Shown: positions 61,539-64,000 of the stretch, piece after piece | Position numbering within the stretch: position 1 is the first letter of the stretch | Layout of the letters: every line of letters begins with the position of its first letter | Assembly (NCBI GenBank): GCA_029001845.1 | Contig: JAREWP010000054.1 | Location: 1 to 64,000, forward strand | Direction: 5' to 3' | DNA from: Candidatus Magnetocorallium paracelense | GTDB lineage: Bacteria > Nitrospirota > Thermodesulfovibrionia > Thermodesulfovibrionales > Magnetobacteriaceae | DNA length: 64,000 bases | Position numbers and translations under genes: made by a program | Notes under the pieces: generated by a model | Database searches by the model: none | What the model was told of the DNA's origin: nothing | The model's input: the letters and a program-made list of their open reading frames with translations, nothing else

Positions 61539-62570
61539 ATGCCTGAAGTGACATTAACAGCGACCGTCGATTGGGAGGGATATGAGATAAGAGATGAAAA
61601 TATCGACGCCATAAAAAAGTTCAGAAATGATTTTCCCGATGTCCCTTTCACTCATTTTATCTGCCCCTCCTATTTCACCCGTGATTTCAATAACAAAAAA
61701 ATTGCAGAACAAATCCGGAGTGTTATGACAAACAACGACGAAGTTGCATTACATGTGCACTGCTGGTATTCATTGTTGGAAAAGGCGGGAGTGCCATATC
61801 GGTCCAAACCGACATGGAATCCCGGCGGTCATCCCGGTTTATTTGTGTCATACGACAAAGGCAATAAAATTGATTTAGGGCATGCCGTTCCTCTTGGAAG
61901 CTATGGAGTTGAAGAAATTCGTAAAATTATTATGACCTCTCTGGAAATCCTCTCCCTTCATCATTTGATCGAAACCCCTGACAACTGCACAGGCTTTCGC
62001 TGCGGCGGATGGGTTTCCTCTGATTCCGTTTTTGAAGCTCTCTTGGGAGCCGGTAATTTCCTATATGACGCATCCGCCGCTCCGGCGAATTTTTTTAAAA
62101 AACTTTATGAAAGGTTAAATTTTCCCATATGCCGATGGTTGAGCATGATCTGGGGAAATTCAAGAATCTCCGAGCCTTCGTATCTGACAAATACATATAC
62201 ATTTCCTCATTACAATAACGGCGTCACAGGTCTTGATCACGGTGATTCCCATATCTCGCAACCGACTTACATCGCAAGTCTCAATATAATGGAAGCGCCT
62301 GATACGGGCGCACTTGCAGACTATGTAACCTTTCGACAACTTACCCACTACATCGACAAAGCCGCAGAAACGGGAGCCGATACCACAATAAGCATCGGAT
62401 TTCATCAGGAGACCGCAACATGGCCTTCCCCGGAGATCAGACCGGAGGGATCGACAAACATAGAAGTGTTCGCCAATGCAGTGAAATATTTCCTTAATCT
62501 TCCGAATATTGAGTCCCGATGCTCAACTTGGACAAAGAGACTTACAAAAAAACCTCTCCACGATTATTAG
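61539..62570 (+). CDS. NodB-like polysaccharide-deacetylase-fold protein
   Basis: This protein of about 343 residues from the ATG at 61539 begins PEVTLTATVDWEGYE. The Asp in VDWEG and the His pair in VALHVHCW (about residue 75) match the metal/base positions of carbohydrate-esterase-4 folds. Further conserved-looking motifs are DNCTGFRCGGWVSSDSVFEA and the C-terminal ISIGFHQETATW. There is no signal peptide, so a cytoplasmic role in glycan or sugar-nucleotide metabolism is likely if active. I cannot name a precise family. It lies 88 bases after the TMTC-like gene on the same strand. Confidence 0.6.
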   Translation: MPEVTLTATVDWEGYEIRDENIDAIKKFRNDFPDVPFTHFICPSYFTRDFNNKKIAEQIRSVMTNNDEVALHVHCWYSLLEKAGVPYRSKPTWNPGGHPGLFVSYDKGNKIDLGHAVPLGSYGVEEIRKIIMTSLEILSLHHLIETPDNCTGFRCGGWVSSDSVFEALLGAGNFLYDASAAPANFFKKLYERLNFPICRWLSMIWGNSRISEPSYLTNTYTFPHYNNGVTGLDHGDSHISQPTYIASLNIMEAPDTGALADYVTFRQLTHYIDKAAETGADTTISIGFHQETATWPSPEIRPEGSTNIEVFANAVKYFLNLPNIESRCSTWTKRLTKKPLHDY

Positions 62571-62719
62571 TATTTACATGAACCATAAAAATTCACTAAA
62601 CTATATGAGTTCAATAATAATCAATCTGACATAAACACATGCTTTCCTGACCCGACATGCGGTCACCAAACAGCTTTGATTTAACGCTTTGGAATTTCAA
62701 AGAAATTTCTTTTAAGTAT

Positions 62720-62745
62720 CCTCTCCCCCTTCAAAGGGGGAGAGG
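62720..62745. repeat. perfect 12-bp palindromic hairpin
   Basis: CCTCTCCCCCTT (62720-62731) pairs with AAGGGGGAGAGG (62734-62745) with almost no loop. The same kind of palindrome is scattered in many bacterial genomes. It is the only notable content of the gap 62571-62863 before selA. Confidence 0.6.
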
Positions 62746-62863
62746 GAGTAATATTGTGAACTTTTTGAGCTCAATTTATTTATAAGATACTACATTCTAT
62801 GTTCCCTGTTTGATATTATCGTCATTGAAATATCACAACATTTTGATCTATAGAACCAAACAT

Positions 62864-64000
62864 ATGGAATCCACTCAAAAACAACTAAAATCTCTCCCCT
62901 CAGTTGACGAACTGCTGAAAAACGACCGGGTCAGGGCATGGCTGGAAGAGGCGCCCAGGAAATTTGTGATAAAAGCATTGAGAAATGCAGTCAGCGAAAA
63001 AAGAGAGGATATTCTGCAAGGAAAAGCGACCGATCTCCCGGTAAAGGAGATACTCTCTCTCGCCCGCGCTATTTTGGACACTCTCACGTCGTACAGCCTC
63101 CGGCCTGTAATCAACGCCACAGGCGTAGTGTTACACACAAATATAGGCAGAGCGCCTTTAAGCAAAAAAGCGGTCCATAATATAACCACTGTAGCCGAAG
63201 GATACTCCAACCTCGAATATAATCTCATAAAAGGGGAAAGGGGAAAGAGATACTCCCATCTGACCGCCATTATAAAAGAGCTCACCTCTGCTGAAGAGGC
63301 CATCGTAGTGAATAATAACGCCTCTGCCGTGCTACTGTGCCTCTCTGCATTGGCAAAGGGCGGAGAAGTCGTTATATCGAGAGGAGAACTCGTGGAAATT
63401 GGCGGTTCTTTCAGAGTGCCCGAAATATTGGAACAGAGCGGCGCCAAACTCAGGGAAGTCGGTACAACGAACAAAACCCATCTCAGAGACTACAAAAACG
63501 CTTTAAACGATCATACATCAATGATACTCAAAGTGCACCAATCCAATTATAAAATTATCGGTTTTACCTCTGAAACGGACATAGAATCCCTTGCCGAACT
63601 AACCAAAGAGAGAGGCTTTCCTCTGATGTTCGATCTCGGGAGCGGCTGCCTTCTGGATTTAACGCCTTATGGCGTTCATTCGGAACCGACCGTTCAGGAA
63701 ATCGTAAAAAAAGGCGTAGATATCCTGACCTTTAGCGGCGACAAGCTGCTCGGAGGTCCCCAGGGCGGAATCATAGTCGGCAAAAAAAAGTACATTGAAA
63801 CTATCAGAAATCATCCCCTCGCCAGGGCGGTTCGGATAGACAAACTTACCCTGGCAGCCCTTGAAGCGACTTTTATGGATTATGCAGATATGGAAAGGGC
63901 CAAACAAAGTATTCCGACCTTGAGGATGCTTTTACAGGATTTGGAATCTATTAAAGAGAGGGCTCAAAAAATATTGTCAGGACTCGAAAAAAACGATCCA
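62864..64000 (+). CDS. selA: L-seryl-tRNA(Sec) selenium transferase SelA, partial (3' end cut by window)
   Basis: The ATG at 62864 opens 379 codons that continue past the window; full-length SelA is about 450-470 residues. The enzyme converts Ser-tRNA(Sec) to Sec-tRNA(Sec) with selenophosphate. The N-terminal domain (LKSLPSVDELLKNDRVRAWL) is followed by RPVINATGVVLHTNIGRAPL, EAIVVNNNASAVLLCL, FDLGSGCLLDL and the PLP-lysine motif LTFSGDKLLGGPQGG (Lys near residue 294). All are standard for SelA, so the organism should make selenoproteins. selB is expected just downstream but is outside the window. Confidence 0.95.
   Translation, partial: MESTQKQLKSLPSVDELLKNDRVRAWLEEAPRKFVIKALRNAVSEKREDILQGKATDLPVKEILSLARAILDTLTSYSLRPVINATGVVLHTNIGRAPLSKKAVHNITTVAEGYSNLEYNLIKGERGKRYSHLTAIIKELTSAEEAIVVNNNASAVLLCLSALAKGGEVVISRGELVEIGGSFRVPEILEQSGAKLREVGTTNKTHLRDYKNALNDHTSMILKVHQSNYKIIGFTSETDIESLAELTKERGFPLMFDLGSGCLLDLTPYGVHSEPTVQEIVKKGVDILTFSGDKLLGGPQGGIIVGKKKYIETIRNHPLARAVRIDKLTLAALEATFMDYADMERAKQSIPTLRMLLQDLESIKERAQKILSGLEKNDP

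Overview
The window is about 40% GC and reads as chromosomal DNA of a Gram-negative (two-membrane), probably anaerobic bacterium. It carries the ydbH-ynbE-ydbL envelope operon, two polyferredoxin membrane proteins, moaA with an FmdE-family gene, corrinoid adenosylation, two radical-SAM proteins and a selenocysteine synthase. The valS-nadC pair and a response regulator with an acidic linker recall Desulfobacterota or Nitrospirota genomes. That placement is inference; nothing here fixes the phylum.

Layout. 1-2.3 kb is a graveyard of mobile and toxin-antitoxin remnants: an IS66 transposase end, a frameshifted tyrosine recombinase and a truncated PIN toxin. 2.6-6.7 kb is the envelope block ydbH-ynbE-ydbL followed by an EI24/CysZ-like gene. 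6.9-8.7 kb holds a bacteriohemerythrin-diguanylate cyclase and a gene split by an in-frame TGA. 8.9-9.4 kb has two tandem 83-residue Gly/Ser/Ala-rich proteins of unknown family. 10-12.8 kb has a serine-recombinase scrap, an orphan ParA ATPase with an overlapping disordered partner, and an XRE regulator. 13.2-15.1 kb is a tight cobO-Crp/Fnr-pgeF operon. 15.4-21.1 kb is the phosphate regulon pstS-C-A-B-phoU with a recognisable Pho box. 21.3-29.9 kb holds tRNA-Ser(UGA), a NYN nuclease, a DMT transporter, a DUF1566 protein, a Crp/Fnr protein with a ribbon-helix-helix front end, a radical-SAM protein and a PfkB sugar kinase. carB fills 30-33.2 kb.

33.2-41.2 kb, all on the minus strand, is a surface-glycan cluster: nucleotidyltransferase, epimerase, SPASM radical SAM, GT2, a polytopic protein and GT4. 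A three-gene unit (membrane protein-GT4-GT2) appears duplicated in tandem, and the two copies have decayed in a complementary way so that one intact version of each gene survives. 41.6-43.1 kb is a frameshifted GtrII-like membrane protein. 43.3-53.7 kb carries moaA-fmdE, a hydrolase, a periplasmic protein with a His-rich NosR/CcoG-like ferredoxin protein, a TMTC-like protein, a second polyferredoxin, a sigma-54 activator and a small zinc-ribbon protein. 54-64 kb carries the response regulator, valS, nadC, a TMTC-like protein, a NodB-like protein and the 5' part of selA.

The window is peppered with small non-coding elements. The clearest is a 134-bp palindromic MITE present five times, four copies with 10-bp target duplications matching at 9 or 10 positions; one copy interrupts the decayed GT2 gene. 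A second family with GTAACTACTCAGG-type ends lies beside both Crp/Fnr genes.
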